A stretch of 64,000 nucleotides of DNA from CALINF01 sp039990395. GTDB taxonomy: Bacteria > Pseudomonadota > Gammaproteobacteria > Pseudomonadales > Halieaceae. The notes below the pieces were generated by a model, which was given only the letters and a program-made list of their open reading frames with translations, was not told the DNA's origin and ran no database searches. The translations under genes and the position numbers were made by a program. Positions within the stretch are counted from its first letter, which is position 1. Each line of letters opens with the position of its first letter. The stretch lies in contig JBDXFZ010000008.1 of assembly GCA_039990395.1 (NCBI GenBank), positions 1 through 64,000 on the forward strand, read 5' to 3'. This document shows, piece after piece, positions 25,570-35,121 of this stretch.

Positions 25570-28065
25570 ATGCATTATCATCCGCGTTTCCTGACAAGAA
25601 TGCATCTCCTGCTGATGAGACTGGCCTCGCAACACCCACACCATAGGCGACTAAAAGTGCTCCGCCAGTTCGTGCTTGCCAGCGCGCTTGTCAGTTCTAT
25701 ATCGGTTTCGGCGCAGGAAAACACTGAAATCACACCTACCACAGTCGATCACACAACCTCGTCGATCGCACCGCCCAATCCACAACCCTATGTCCGCAGC
25801 GAGATGGATTGGGTAAGCGAACACCAAGTCCCCAGCGAACTCAGAGACGAACGCTGCGAGAACTGTAAGGGCCGCTACATCGACCCCTTGGCTGGTGCCG
25901 ATGAAGGCGTTTCCATAGACGAATCAGACATCAACGCCACGGCAACGTCTACCGAATTACAAGGTGATACGGTACTACTGACTGGCGGTGTGCAGGTCAC
26001 CCAAGGTTACCGGCAGCTAAAGGGCGACTCTGCCACTATTAATCGCACCACGGGCTCTGGCACGCTCGAAGGCAATATCACGATAAGAGAGCCTGGCTTG
26101 TTGCTGCATGGCAACAAGGCGGACTACACATCGGAAACCGGCGAAGCCTCGGTAGAGGGCAGCCAGTATGTACTGCACGAGCAACACCTGCACGGCAGCG
26201 CAGATGCATTGCAGCGCGACGCAGCTGGCCTGATTCATATTGTCAACGGCAGCATGAGCTACTGCTCACCTGAAGATGAACAGTGGATGATGCGGGCCGA
26301 CGAGATTGAGCTGAATATAGAAGACGGCGTAGGTACCGCGCGAGGTGCCAAGTTCGATATAGCTGGGGTGCCTGTGCTGTATTCACCCTGGCTACGTTTC
26401 CCGCTAGATGATCGTCGAAAAACAGGCTTTTTATGGCCAGATATCGGCAGCGACACCCGCGGGGGCCTCGACGTGGCAGTTCCGATCTACTACAACGCGG
26501 CCGAAAACTATGATCTGCTATATACGCCGCGCTACATACAAGAACGAGGCATCAATCATGAGGCCTACGCGCGGTATTTGGGCCCTCTCATCGGGCAGTG
26601 GAGCTTTGCCGGCGCCTTCCTTGCCAGCGATGATCGCCTGGAGGACGACATACCCGATCTTGACGATTATGACCGCTGGCTCACCGGCGTAAACCACAAC
26701 GGGCTTTTTAAGCGGCGCTGGCGTACCAGGGTCGACTACACCAAAGTATCAGACGTGGATTACCTGAAGGATTTGGACTCCTCCAGCCTCGAATCCAAAC
26801 GCCAAACCAGCCTGCTGCAGCTCGGCTCAGTAGACTATTTGGGCGACAAGTGGCTCGTAGGAATGGACGTGCAGCAGTTCCAGACACTGGCCGACGATAT
26901 TCGCGAAGACTACAAAAAGCTTCCCCAGATCACGGCGTCATATCGTAGCGACAAAACACCGTTCCAGTTTAGTCCTATTGCCCAGCTGCAGTACTCCAAC
27001 TTCGACGCAGATGTCCCCTCCAGAGTCACCGGGCAGCGCGTGTACGGCGAGCTTGGAGTTTCTTATCCCATGGAATGGGACTACGGGTTTCTGCGTCCTA
27101 CAACCAAGTATCGCCAGTTAGCGTACTCGCTGGATGAGAGCACGTCCTTCACCGAGGACGCTCCCACCGCGGGCGTTGCTGTAGCCGCCATCGATAGCGG
27201 CCTGTTTTTTGAACGCAGTACCTCATTTGCAGGAGAGCGTCTGCTGCAGACGCTCGAGCCCCGCTTATTTTACTTATACAGCGAATACGAAGAACAAAAA
27301 GACCAGCCAGACTTCGACACCGCCGAACTAACCTTCAGCTACAACCAGCTATTCCGCCAAACTCGATTTTCTGGCCGCGATCGACTCGACGACGCCAATC
27401 AGGCATCTATGGGTATTACGACCCGCTTTATCAATGAAGAAGATGGGCAGGAGCAGTTCAGCGCCAGCTTGGGCCAGATCGTCTATTTCGACGATCGAAA
27501 AGTGCGCTTAAAACCCTCGAGCGCGCCACTGGACGACTCGAAATCAGAAGTCGCCGGTGAACTGAACTTCTCCCCCAACGAGCGCTTATCGTTGCGCTCG
27601 AATCTGCAATGGGAGATCGATACTGGCAAAGTCAACGCTGGCAACCTGAACGTGAACTATCAGCAAGACAACGGCGGCGTATACAACTTCGGCTATTCTT
27701 ATCGCAGACCACAAACGATCACAGCGACCCGAGACATTACTGAACAGGCTACTGTGTCAACCTACCTGCCTATGGGGCGTCAATGGAGCTTTTTTGCCTC
27801 CATGTCTTACAGTATCAAAGCAGAACGAAGCGTAGAAGATATGTTCGGGTTGGAATATGATACCTGCTGCTGGATGGTGCGCTTGTTGCACCTCCGCTAC
27901 TACGATACCGTCCCCGGCAAGACCATCGACTTCAATAATCCCGACCTGGAGCAGGAACATTCTACGCAGTTTCAGATCGTACTTAAGGGCATGGGTGGAT
28001 ATGGCAACCGTGTAGGCGGCTTGATGGAAGATATGATTAGAGGTTTCGAAGATCGTGAGTATTAA
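25570..28065 (+). CDS. lptD: LPS-assembly protein LptD
   Basis: An 831-residue outer-membrane protein that, with LptE, inserts lipopolysaccharide into the outer leaflet. A signal-like hydrophobic stretch ends at SISVSAQ (near residue 48); the true start may be an internal ATG or other codon, because the first 25 residues are polar. The periplasmic jellyroll domain (about 110-290) precedes the 26-strand barrel. The family's cysteines for the essential disulfides are visible: CENC near residue 95, SYCSPE near 234 and TCCW near 770. The stop overlaps the surA start. Confidence 0.96.
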   Translation: MHYHPRFLTRMHLLLMRLASQHPHHRRLKVLRQFVLASALVSSISVSAQENTEITPTTVDHTTSSIAPPNPQPYVRSEMDWVSEHQVPSELRDERCENCKGRYIDPLAGADEGVSIDESDINATATSTELQGDTVLLTGGVQVTQGYRQLKGDSATINRTTGSGTLEGNITIREPGLLLHGNKADYTSETGEASVEGSQYVLHEQHLHGSADALQRDAAGLIHIVNGSMSYCSPEDEQWMMRADEIELNIEDGVGTARGAKFDIAGVPVLYSPWLRFPLDDRRKTGFLWPDIGSDTRGGLDVAVPIYYNAAENYDLLYTPRYIQERGINHEAYARYLGPLIGQWSFAGAFLASDDRLEDDIPDLDDYDRWLTGVNHNGLFKRRWRTRVDYTKVSDVDYLKDLDSSSLESKRQTSLLQLGSVDYLGDKWLVGMDVQQFQTLADDIREDYKKLPQITASYRSDKTPFQFSPIAQLQYSNFDADVPSRVTGQRVYGELGVSYPMEWDYGFLRPTTKYRQLAYSLDESTSFTEDAPTAGVAVAAIDSGLFFERSTSFAGERLLQTLEPRLFYLYSEYEEQKDQPDFDTAELTFSYNQLFRQTRFSGRDRLDDANQASMGITTRFINEEDGQEQFSASLGQIVYFDDRKVRLKPSSAPLDDSKSEVAGELNFSPNERLSLRSNLQWEIDTGKVNAGNLNVNYQQDNGGVYNFGYSYRRPQTITATRDITEQATVSTYLPMGRQWSFFASMSYSIKAERSVEDMFGLEYDTCCWMVRLLHLRYYDTVPGKTIDFNNPDLEQEHSTQFQIVLKGMGGYGNRVGGLMEDMIRGFEDREY

Positions 28066-29329
28066 ACAGCTGCTAAGCGCAGCAACAATGATCGCAGCCA
28101 TCAGCTGGCTGCCTGTCTCCCACTCCGCCACCGAAGTACTGGATCAGGTAGTGGCTATCGTAGATGACGATGTGATCATGGCCAGCGAACTCCGCGAGCG
28201 ATTGAGTAGCGTAACCAAAGCCATGGAGGCTCGCGGTGGAGAAATGCCCCCTGAGGACACCATCATACGCGATACGCTGGACCGCCTGATTCTGGAGAGC
28301 ATTCAGGTGCAGTTAGGCTATCGTGTGGGTGTGCGTATATCAGATCAGCAGTTAAACAGCTCTATGGAGCGCATCGCCGCCCAGAATAATATGTCACTGG
28401 AGCAATTCAGGCAGGCCCTGGAATCCGAGGGGCAGTCGTATAACCGTATGCGGGCTAATGTGCGCAGAGAATTGGTTATCCAGCGAGTACAAGGTGGCAA
28501 CGTCAACCAGCGGGTGCAAATTTCTGATCAGGAAGTTGATAACTTTCTCACCACCGAGGAAGGACTGAAGTACACACAACCTGAGTATCGAATGATGCAG
28601 GCACTATTGGCCGTATCGCCCGATGAGAGTTCAGAGGAAGTGGCCAGCAAAGAAGCCTATGTTGATCGTTTGTTGGCGCGCATCCAGGCCGGCGAAGGTT
28701 ACGACGTGGTACTGAGCTCTGCCAGTCGCTACCCGTTCTCGGGTGGTGATCTTGGATGGCGCTCCGCTGAAGACCTGCCCAGCATGTTCAGCGACGTCGC
28801 ACCCACTCTGAAGCGGGGCGAAACCGGCAAAGTTCGCAGCGCCAGCGGCTTCCATCTGGTTTTCATGGGCGATGTGCGCGGTGGCGCAGAGATTGTGGCG
28901 CAAACTGAGGCCAGCCATATCTTGATCAAGTCCTCCGAGATTATGACCGACAACCAAGCTAAAGAATTGATCACTGATATCCGACGCCGTGCGGTTAATG
29001 GTGAGGACTTTGCCGAGCTGGCCAAGCAGTATTCAGAAGATATTGGCTCAGCTCAGGAAGGTGGTTCGCTTGGCTGGACCATGCGGGGCCAGATGGTACC
29101 GGAATTTGACAACATGATGGACGCTACTGCCGTCGACGAAATTTCCGAGCCGTTTCGCACCCAGTTTGGCTACCACATTATCAAGGTGGAAGGCCGCCGC
29201 GATGAGGACGTCACCGACACGGCACGGCGTGCGAAGGCGATGGAATACCTGCACGGCCGCAAGTATCAGGAAGAGCTCGATGCGTGGCTGCGCAAAATTC
29301 GCGACGAAGCTTTCATCGATATCAAATAA
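28055..29329 (+). CDS. surA: Periplasmic chaperone / peptidyl-prolyl isomerase SurA
   Basis: 424 residues with a signal peptide ending near PVSHSA. SurA escorts unfolded outer-membrane proteins, LptD among them, to the BAM complex. The N-terminal chaperone module (EVLDQVVAIVDDDVIMASEL) is followed by two parvulin domains (about 175-275 and 285-385); the second contains ASHILIKSS and GSLGWTMRGQMVPEFD. The start is GTG at 28055, inside the end of lptD (11-bp overlap), so translation is coupled. pdxA begins 12 bp later. Confidence 0.96.
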   Translation: MSIKQLLSAATMIAAISWLPVSHSATEVLDQVVAIVDDDVIMASELRERLSSVTKAMEARGGEMPPEDTIIRDTLDRLILESIQVQLGYRVGVRISDQQLNSSMERIAAQNNMSLEQFRQALESEGQSYNRMRANVRRELVIQRVQGGNVNQRVQISDQEVDNFLTTEEGLKYTQPEYRMMQALLAVSPDESSEEVASKEAYVDRLLARIQAGEGYDVVLSSASRYPFSGGDLGWRSAEDLPSMFSDVAPTLKRGETGKVRSASGFHLVFMGDVRGGAEIVAQTEASHILIKSSEIMTDNQAKELITDIRRRAVNGEDFAELAKQYSEDIGSAQEGGSLGWTMRGQMVPEFDNMMDATAVDEISEPFRTQFGYHIIKVEGRRDEDVTDTARRAKAMEYLHGRKYQEELDAWLRKIRDEAFIDIK

Positions 29330-29340
29330 CAGATGAGCTA

Positions 29341-30315
29341 ATGGCCATCCCAAGAATAGCCATTACCACCGGTGAACCTGCCGGTATTGGGCCAGACATT
29401 ACGATCATGGCAGCCCAACGAGATTGGAATGCACAGCTCGTGGCGATCGGCAGTATCGAGCTGCTGCGCGAGCGCGCAGACGCGCTTAAACTCCCCTTGT
29501 CTATCATGCCGTTTGACGAGGCAATTCCCGCAAAGGCACATCGTGCAGGTGAGTTACACGTTCTGCGCATTGAAGTGCAAGAGCCCGTACAGGCGGGCAC
29601 GCTTAATCCGCGCAACGCCAACTATGTACTCAATACATTAAAACAAGCCGTATCGGGCTGTGCCAATCGCACCTTCAGCGCAATGGTAACGGCTCCGCTC
29701 CAGAAATCTGTGATTAACGATGCGGGTATTCCTTTTAGCGGTCACACCGAGTTTCTGGCGGAGAAAACTGACACCCCGCGCGTAGTGATGATGCTGGCAA
29801 GCGGCGATATGAGAGTAGCGCTGGCCACTACGCACTTACCTCTGGCAGCGGTTCCTGATGCGATTACTCCCGAGCTGCTCACTGACACATTGACAATATT
29901 GCATCAAGACCTGATCAATCGCTTTGGTATTTCAAACCCGCGCATAGCGGTTCTCGGACTGAACCCACACGCCGGCGAAGGTGGGCATCTGGGGTTGGAA
30001 GAGATCAACGTGATAACACCTACTATCGCAAAACTTAGAGAGCAGGGGCTGAACCTCACTGATCCGCTACCGGCAGACACGGCGTTCAACCGCAAGGTGC
30101 TCAACACGGTGGACGCCGTTTTTGCGATGTATCACGATCAGGGTCTACCTGTTTTGAAATATGCAGGATTTGGCAATGCCGTAAATGTAACGTTGGGATT
30201 GCCCATTGTGCGCACCTCGGTGGATCACGGTACAGCGCTGGACCTTGCAGGTACCGGTAAGGTCGACTCGGGCAGCCTGATTGCAGCGATAGAACTGGCG
30301 GTCGCGCTCAGCTGA
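29341..30315 (+). CDS. pdxA: 4-hydroxythreonine-4-phosphate dehydrogenase
   Basis: 324 residues from the ATG at 29341, where the family begins (MAIPRIAITTGEPAGIGPD). It oxidises 4-phosphohydroxy-L-threonine in pyridoxal phosphate synthesis. The zinc-binding histidines are in GHTEFLA (near residue 136), LNPHAGEGG (near 210) and MYHDQGLPVLKY (near 265). In E. coli pdxA is followed by rsmA; here a 6.3-kb polysaccharide module stands between them. Confidence 0.97.
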   Translation: MAIPRIAITTGEPAGIGPDITIMAAQRDWNAQLVAIGSIELLRERADALKLPLSIMPFDEAIPAKAHRAGELHVLRIEVQEPVQAGTLNPRNANYVLNTLKQAVSGCANRTFSAMVTAPLQKSVINDAGIPFSGHTEFLAEKTDTPRVVMMLASGDMRVALATTHLPLAAVPDAITPELLTDTLTILHQDLINRFGISNPRIAVLGLNPHAGEGGHLGLEEINVITPTIAKLREQGLNLTDPLPADTAFNRKVLNTVDAVFAMYHDQGLPVLKYAGFGNAVNVTLGLPIVRTSVDHGTALDLAGTGKVDSGSLIAAIELAVALS

Positions 30316-30372
30316 CCTGATCGCCTATAGCACTTCCGATGATATTGGGCCGCCCGATCCTGGGCCAGGCCA

Positions 30373-30433
30373 TTGGTTTGAACCAAAGTCTCCCATTCCT
30401 TTGGTTTACACAGACACTCTCCGCTCTTAAAAT
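30373..30433 (+). promoter_or_regulatory. Promoter with overlapping inverted repeats driving the inserted polysaccharide module
   Basis: TTTACA (30405-30410) and TAAAAT (30428-30433) with a 17-bp spacer form a near-consensus sigma70 promoter (one mismatch in each box). Start of transcription would be near 30440, 24 bp before the next gene. Just upstream, TTGGTT-TG-AACCAA (30373-30386) is a tight palindrome, and AACCAAAG (30381-30388) can also pair with CTTTGGTT (30399-30406), which covers the first bases of the -35 box. The second pairing could act as an operator or as the pdxA terminator hairpin, but no T-run follows it. The promoter separates the module from pdxA. Confidence 0.55.
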
Positions 30434-30463
30434 TGAGCATTCCCGCAACTCTTCAGGCGCCCC

Positions 30464-32398
30464 ATGGCGGACGATTCACGTTTTACCTTTTCCATAACGC
30501 CGCCAAGTGGCGCGCCTTCATCCGGTGCAGGAACATCAAGCGACGGATCGTCAGGCTCAGGCTCAAGTGCAGATGCTGAGCTGTATGCGTTCACCGGCTG
30601 CGAACTCATTGATCAGGGTGATGGCACTACCCTGATCGTCAATCGCAACGCGGGTGGGAATGAGTCTGAAATGCGTGTACAGAGCCCCGTTGCCACAGCA
30701 CTCACTTACTGCGGTACCTTCCAGACGCTGAAGCAGCATGCCAACATGCTGGCCAATACGCTTCCGCCACTACAAGGGCAAGCAGACAACGTGCTGGCCG
30801 TACTCACCAGTGTGAAAGATGGCGGCATGATGCTTAGCGGCAAGGACATCATTGCAACACTCACCAAAGAGCAGGAGGCTCCAACCCCGCTCGCTCCCAC
30901 ACGTGTTTTTATTATCACCTGTGACCGACCTGCTGCGGTTGAGCGCCTGCTGGAATCAACCTTGAGGGCCGGCAACCTGCTTAGCCACGACGCCCTATTC
31001 TTGATAGACGATTCCCGAGATACCGATAACGCCAACCAGAACCGGGAGCTCGTCAGTCGATTCAGCCGCAACAGTGCCAAGCCCATGCTCTATGTCGGTG
31101 CTGATGCTCAGCAGACTATTCTCGATGAGATCATAGAATCTGCGCCCGAAACCGAAGCCAGCATACGTTTTCTGATCGATCGCCAGCGCTGGGCGGCGCA
31201 GCCCTCATATGGATTGGCACGGAATCTGTGCTTGCTGCTGTCGGTAGGCTACCGGGCCATCGTGATAGACGACGATGCATTGTGTGAAGGCGTGCGCTCG
31301 CCGCTAAAGCGGCCAGGGTTGGTCTTTGGTAGCGGAAATACTCGCGAAGCCAGCTTTTACGCTAGTGAACAAGAAATGCTGACTAGCCAGGTTGAAAGAA
31401 TCACCGACCCCCTGGCAGAGCAGGCTCGGCACCTCGGCAGGACCTTGCCAGATGCACTTCAAAAATTACAACACAACCCGATTACACAAGCAGCTTTGCG
31501 GGGCGCCAACGCTGCATTTTTGGTATCCCTCACCAGTGACTCTCCTGTGCTAATCACCCAGTGTGGCTCATTGGGCGATCCCGGCACCGCCGATAGTCAC
31601 TGGGTAGTTAATCTCGACCTGGCATCACAGGACCGGCTGCTGGATAGTGCTGGCGGATTGAGCGCTGCACTAGAGAATCGTCATTCCTGGTTGGGGTATC
31701 CGCAACCAACCATCTGTAAAACAGCGATTATGTCGCAGCTAACCGGGCTCGATAACAGCCAGTTATTACCACCCTACTTTCCCGCTTTTCGCAGTGAAGA
31801 TGCGTTGTTCTCGATGATGGTGGCGTATCTTCATCCCGATTCTGCCGTAGTAAATGCCGACTGGGCGATCTTGCACCTGCCACTGGAAAATCGTGGCGAT
31901 CGCGGAATGAAAGCGCCGTTCCCCGCTCGTATCAGCCTGGCGTTGCTGGCCAGAGTGGTGGCAGAGTCGATCGACAGCTCAAGTCGTGAGACACCCGATA
32001 CCCTTTTGCAATCACTCTCAGCGCTTTTTACTGAGCTTGGCGACAAGACCCCTGAAGATCTCCTTGAGCTGGTTAAACAAACGCTTACGGCACAATGGGT
32101 GCAGCAAGCGCAGACGCTTTCACGCCAGAAGCAACTTGCACCGCAATTACACAGTAGAAACTGGGACTTGTATTTGCAGCGCGGCCTTCAGGAGCTGAAC
32201 GATGCCATTAACGAAGCGTCAGTCTCTGCGTGGTTACCACAATCGGCGGATACAACCGCTACGCAAGCGCAGCTGATGGAGATGGCTGGTAATGCTTGCA
32301 CAAGCTACGCACAGGCGCTCGCCAGTTGGACCACGATCCGCGATGTAGCCAGTAACATCAGTGCGAAGCTTATCGACAACGGCAGCTTAAATGCCTGA
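30464..32398 (+). CDS. Glycosyltransferase-like protein of a polysaccharide module
   Basis: 644 residues, not recognised as a named protein. The N-terminal 40 residues are low-complexity (Ser, Gly, Pro). From about residue 145 the pattern resembles a GT-A fold: TRVFIITCDRPAAVERLLES, then LIDDSRD, and AIVIDDDALC near 265 as the likely DxD metal and sugar-nucleotide motif. A second part (about 360-480) includes SWLGYPQPTICK and FRSEDALFSMM, which may bind the acceptor. There are no membrane helices, so it is probably cytosolic. It is the first gene after a near-consensus promoter and precedes a membrane glycosyltransferase-type gene, so a role in building a surface glycan is inferred. The ribosome binding site is weak. 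Confidence 0.55.
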   Translation: MADDSRFTFSITPPSGAPSSGAGTSSDGSSGSGSSADAELYAFTGCELIDQGDGTTLIVNRNAGGNESEMRVQSPVATALTYCGTFQTLKQHANMLANTLPPLQGQADNVLAVLTSVKDGGMMLSGKDIIATLTKEQEAPTPLAPTRVFIITCDRPAAVERLLESTLRAGNLLSHDALFLIDDSRDTDNANQNRELVSRFSRNSAKPMLYVGADAQQTILDEIIESAPETEASIRFLIDRQRWAAQPSYGLARNLCLLLSVGYRAIVIDDDALCEGVRSPLKRPGLVFGSGNTREASFYASEQEMLTSQVERITDPLAEQARHLGRTLPDALQKLQHNPITQAALRGANAAFLVSLTSDSPVLITQCGSLGDPGTADSHWVVNLDLASQDRLLDSAGGLSAALENRHSWLGYPQPTICKTAIMSQLTGLDNSQLLPPYFPAFRSEDALFSMMVAYLHPDSAVVNADWAILHLPLENRGDRGMKAPFPARISLALLARVVAESIDSSSRETPDTLLQSLSALFTELGDKTPEDLLELVKQTLTAQWVQQAQTLSRQKQLAPQLHSRNWDLYLQRGLQELNDAINEASVSAWLPQSADTTATQAQLMEMAGNACTSYAQALASWTTIRDVASNISAKLIDNGSLNA

Positions 32399-32431
32399 TC
32401 AAACAGCAGTATCAGCACCAGTATCACAATC

Positions 32432-33842
32432 GTGACTGCCTATCTAACCTTGCTGCTGGGATTACTATTACCTTAGCTGGTTGGGTTTATCTGGCTTCGC
32501 GCGCTTGAACGAATTTTTAGACCGGGCGCGCAATCGCAACTGGCAGCTCAACTCGGCTACGGCTTTTTTGTTGGCTACGCCATCCTGTTTGGCTGCATGC
32601 ACTTAGCCGATCAGTTAAGTGCTCTTTCGTATTGGCCCATTGTGTTTGCGCTAGCGATACTCGCGATCGCCGGCGCAGCTGCGGGTACACTGCTGGGCTC
32701 AACTAGCCACGCGTCTGGTACCCCACTATCACAAGAAACATTCGCCAAACATCACTGGCTATTTTGGCTGTTGCTTGGGCTAATCTGTGTACATCTTTTG
32801 CTGAACGCCTGGGAGGTTTTTTATCGCCCGGTGTATGCCTGGGACGCATGGACTACGTGGATCTACCGCGCCAAGGTCTGGTTTTTTAGTGGCGATATTT
32901 ATCAGCTAGCGTCCGCCCAGGGAATGGCTAGCAGACCCTGAAGGCGCAACGCACGCCATACCCGCCTATAGATACCCCACGTTCCCCTCCGTGATTCCGC
33001 TGTGGGCCGTGATCAGCGTTGGCCACTGGAGCGACACGCTGGTTAACACCCCCGTGATTGGCTGCGGAATTGCCCTTGCGCTTGCTCTGTATGGTGCATG
33101 CCGTGACGAGAGGCTTTCCTCTACGTTTGCGATGGCCGCCGCGTACGCACTGATCTCACTCCCAATCATCGGCGCGCACATATCACTGGCGGGCTACGCC
33201 GACATCTGGATGGCGGGCTTCACTGGCTTGGGATTAGTGGCACTACTGCGCGGGCTGATTCACTCCTCTACCTTTAACACTATTGTGGGCTTCTCATTGC
33301 TTACGATAGGTATCTGCCTGAAGTACGAAGGTCTCGCATGGCTGATGATCGGCGTGGCGCTGACGACCATCACACTGATGGCCGGCAAGCGGCCAATGCG
33401 TCTGGCGATGGCGTTAGCTCTGGTGGCCTTTCTGGTCGCCATTGCCCTGGGCGTTACCTCCTTCGAGCTGCCTGCGTTAGGTGTACTGGGAATCAAGGAT
33501 AGCTTTCTGTATGTGCCGGGCCTTGGGAGATACGAGCTGGTTACCTATAACGTGCTGCCAATCTACGCAGAGAGCTTTTTTGCACGCAGCAGCTGGCATC
33601 TGCTTTTTTCACTAACGGTTCTTGCTCTGATTGGACTTCCATTTACTCGCAACAGACGCACAGCCGGCATTTTGTTCCTTTTTTATCTACTGTTCGCCGC
33701 GAGTCAGATGCTGATATTTGGCGCAACCGAGAAAGGCAAGTTCGCCGAGTTAAATACGGCAGTGAACCGACTCATTATTCATTTCTTGCCAGCGTTGATT
33801 TTTGCTGTTGTCTTAATAGGCCACCAGTTAGCCAAGCAGTAG
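32432..33842 (+). pseudogene. Broken GT-C-type membrane glycosyltransferase (amber codon plus frameshift)
   Basis: The coding signal starts at GTG 32432 (TAYLTLLLGLLLP) but meets a TAG at 32474, then stays open to 32920, where the frame changes. Removing one G from the GGG at 32920-32922 joins the two parts as ASAQ-EWLADPEGATHAIPAYRYPTFPSVIPLW without a break, giving about 469 residues with 11-12 membrane helices. The signatures YAWDAWTTWIYRAKVWF, YRYPTFPSVIPLW and GYADIWMA are those of GT-C enzymes that use lipid-linked sugars. As written, the gene yields only two fragments (32597-32941 and 32991-33842). This could be real decay, a sequencing or assembly error at a G run, or phase variation; the extra nonsense codon favours decay. 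Downstream reading continues in the same frame past a TAG at 33840. Confidence 0.65.
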
Positions 33843-33944
33843 CGCTCCAAGCTAGGGGCGGAGAGTGGCGAAGAGAGTGGCGAAGAGAGTGATACCGCGA
33901 TCAATCCAGCGACCGTTCTTGCACCGTTTGGTTCGATAGTTGTT

Positions 33945-35060
33945 GTGATAGCTGGTGTTTGGATCTTTACCAGCCTAACCACAGCCCCAGCATCGAACAA
34001 CAGTTCAGCCCTACCCGAGTCGATCTCTTTTCAGCCACAAAATTTTGCGCCCATGATGGGTGGAGGCAGGCTCGAGGCTGGGTCACTCGTGATCAATCGT
34101 TTTGATCGTGGTATGGCAATTGCCTCAGTAGCGCCCATTGAATTAGATACCCAGCACTACCCCGCGCTGAGCTACGACCTGAATATAGAAGGAAGCAACA
34201 CGGCGATGTTCTTCTGGCGCAATGCAGATACGCCTGAAGAGATACAGATGACATTGATAGACCCACCGGGCAATAGCACACTCTTTCTGGCCGACAACGC
34301 GCAGTGGGGTAAGCAGATTATCGAGCTGGGTTTGATCGCCTATGGAGTGGAAGGCGATACCTATCGTTTATCTGAGCTGTCACTTAAAACCTGGGGTGGC
34401 AGCGAAAAGATCGAATTGATGGTGGATGACTGGCTCACTTATGAGCCTTTTACCCATAAGTTCATCAACTGGATATACGGAGGGCGGAATCTACAGCTGA
34501 TCCATCTAATCTTGGTGTTATCACTTGCACTCGCACTTTTACTTTTAGGCTTGGCGCTTTTTGCGAGCATAAGAAAAAAGGAAAAGAACGATACAACGCC
34601 TATGAGTCTACTGGTGCTAGTGCTGGTGCTCTGGTTTGTGGCTGATGCAGTGTGGCTTAAGAACCGACTGATACAGTCATACGACACCAAAGATGTGTAC
34701 GGCGATCGCATAGACCCCAAACGCAACGAACGTGCCAACGAAGGCTTCCTCTTTCAAGGCGTAGCCGCCGCCATTGAGCCATTCATTAGTCAATCAGACG
34801 AAATACTGGTGCTGCCGCAGACTGAGCGCATGTGGTTTGAAGCAGCAAGATTGAAACTACAACTTGCGCCAATTGAAGCGGTCGCGGATTCCTCGGGCAT
34901 TCGGGCAATACCAAAGGGCTGGCAAGAACCCATACTGATTGTTAAAGATGCCAGACAGAGTAGAGAGGGGTTACTTGAACAAGCCTCGAAGAGGAGCCAA
35001 ATCGAGTTCAGTATCCGTTACGAAGATGAGCACATCATGTTGCTAAAGCCTGCCAGGTAA
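33945..35060 (+). CDS. Membrane-anchored protein of the polysaccharide module, N-terminus uncertain
   Basis: 371 residues from a GTG at 33945, with no visible ribosome binding site. This start cuts a membrane helix (LAPFGSIVVVIAGVWIFTSL) in half. The frame is open without a stop right back to the TAG at 33840 that ends the preceding gene, and that stretch encodes a charged linker with a 12-bp tandem repeat (GAGAGTGGCGAA at 33861-33872 and again at 33873-33884). So either the real start was lost, or the two genes were once one reading frame. The periplasmic part (about 25-180) is beta-rich, a second helix cluster lies at about 180-230, and the C-terminal 140 residues are soluble. I do not recognise the family; a part in glycan assembly is inferred from position only. 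Confidence 0.45.
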   Translation: MIAGVWIFTSLTTAPASNNSSALPESISFQPQNFAPMMGGGRLEAGSLVINRFDRGMAIASVAPIELDTQHYPALSYDLNIEGSNTAMFFWRNADTPEEIQMTLIDPPGNSTLFLADNAQWGKQIIELGLIAYGVEGDTYRLSELSLKTWGGSEKIELMVDDWLTYEPFTHKFINWIYGGRNLQLIHLILVLSLALALLLLGLALFASIRKKEKNDTTPMSLLVLVLVLWFVADAVWLKNRLIQSYDTKDVYGDRIDPKRNERANEGFLFQGVAAAIEPFISQSDEILVLPQTERMWFEAARLKLQLAPIEAVADSSGIRAIPKGWQEPILIVKDARQSREGLLEQASKRSQIEFSIRYEDEHIMLLKPAR

Positions 35061-35121
35061 GCCGGCTCAACAACCGGTATCGCCTGCTGCCAACAGCCCT
35101 CGGTTGGAACCAAGAATCTCT

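Noticed and set aside
32432..35060. Amber-codon recoding in the polysaccharide module
   Set aside because: Both in-frame stops are TAG, but TAG ends many ordinary genes here (accB, accC, purH, coq7), so recoding is very unlikely. Decay or error fits better.
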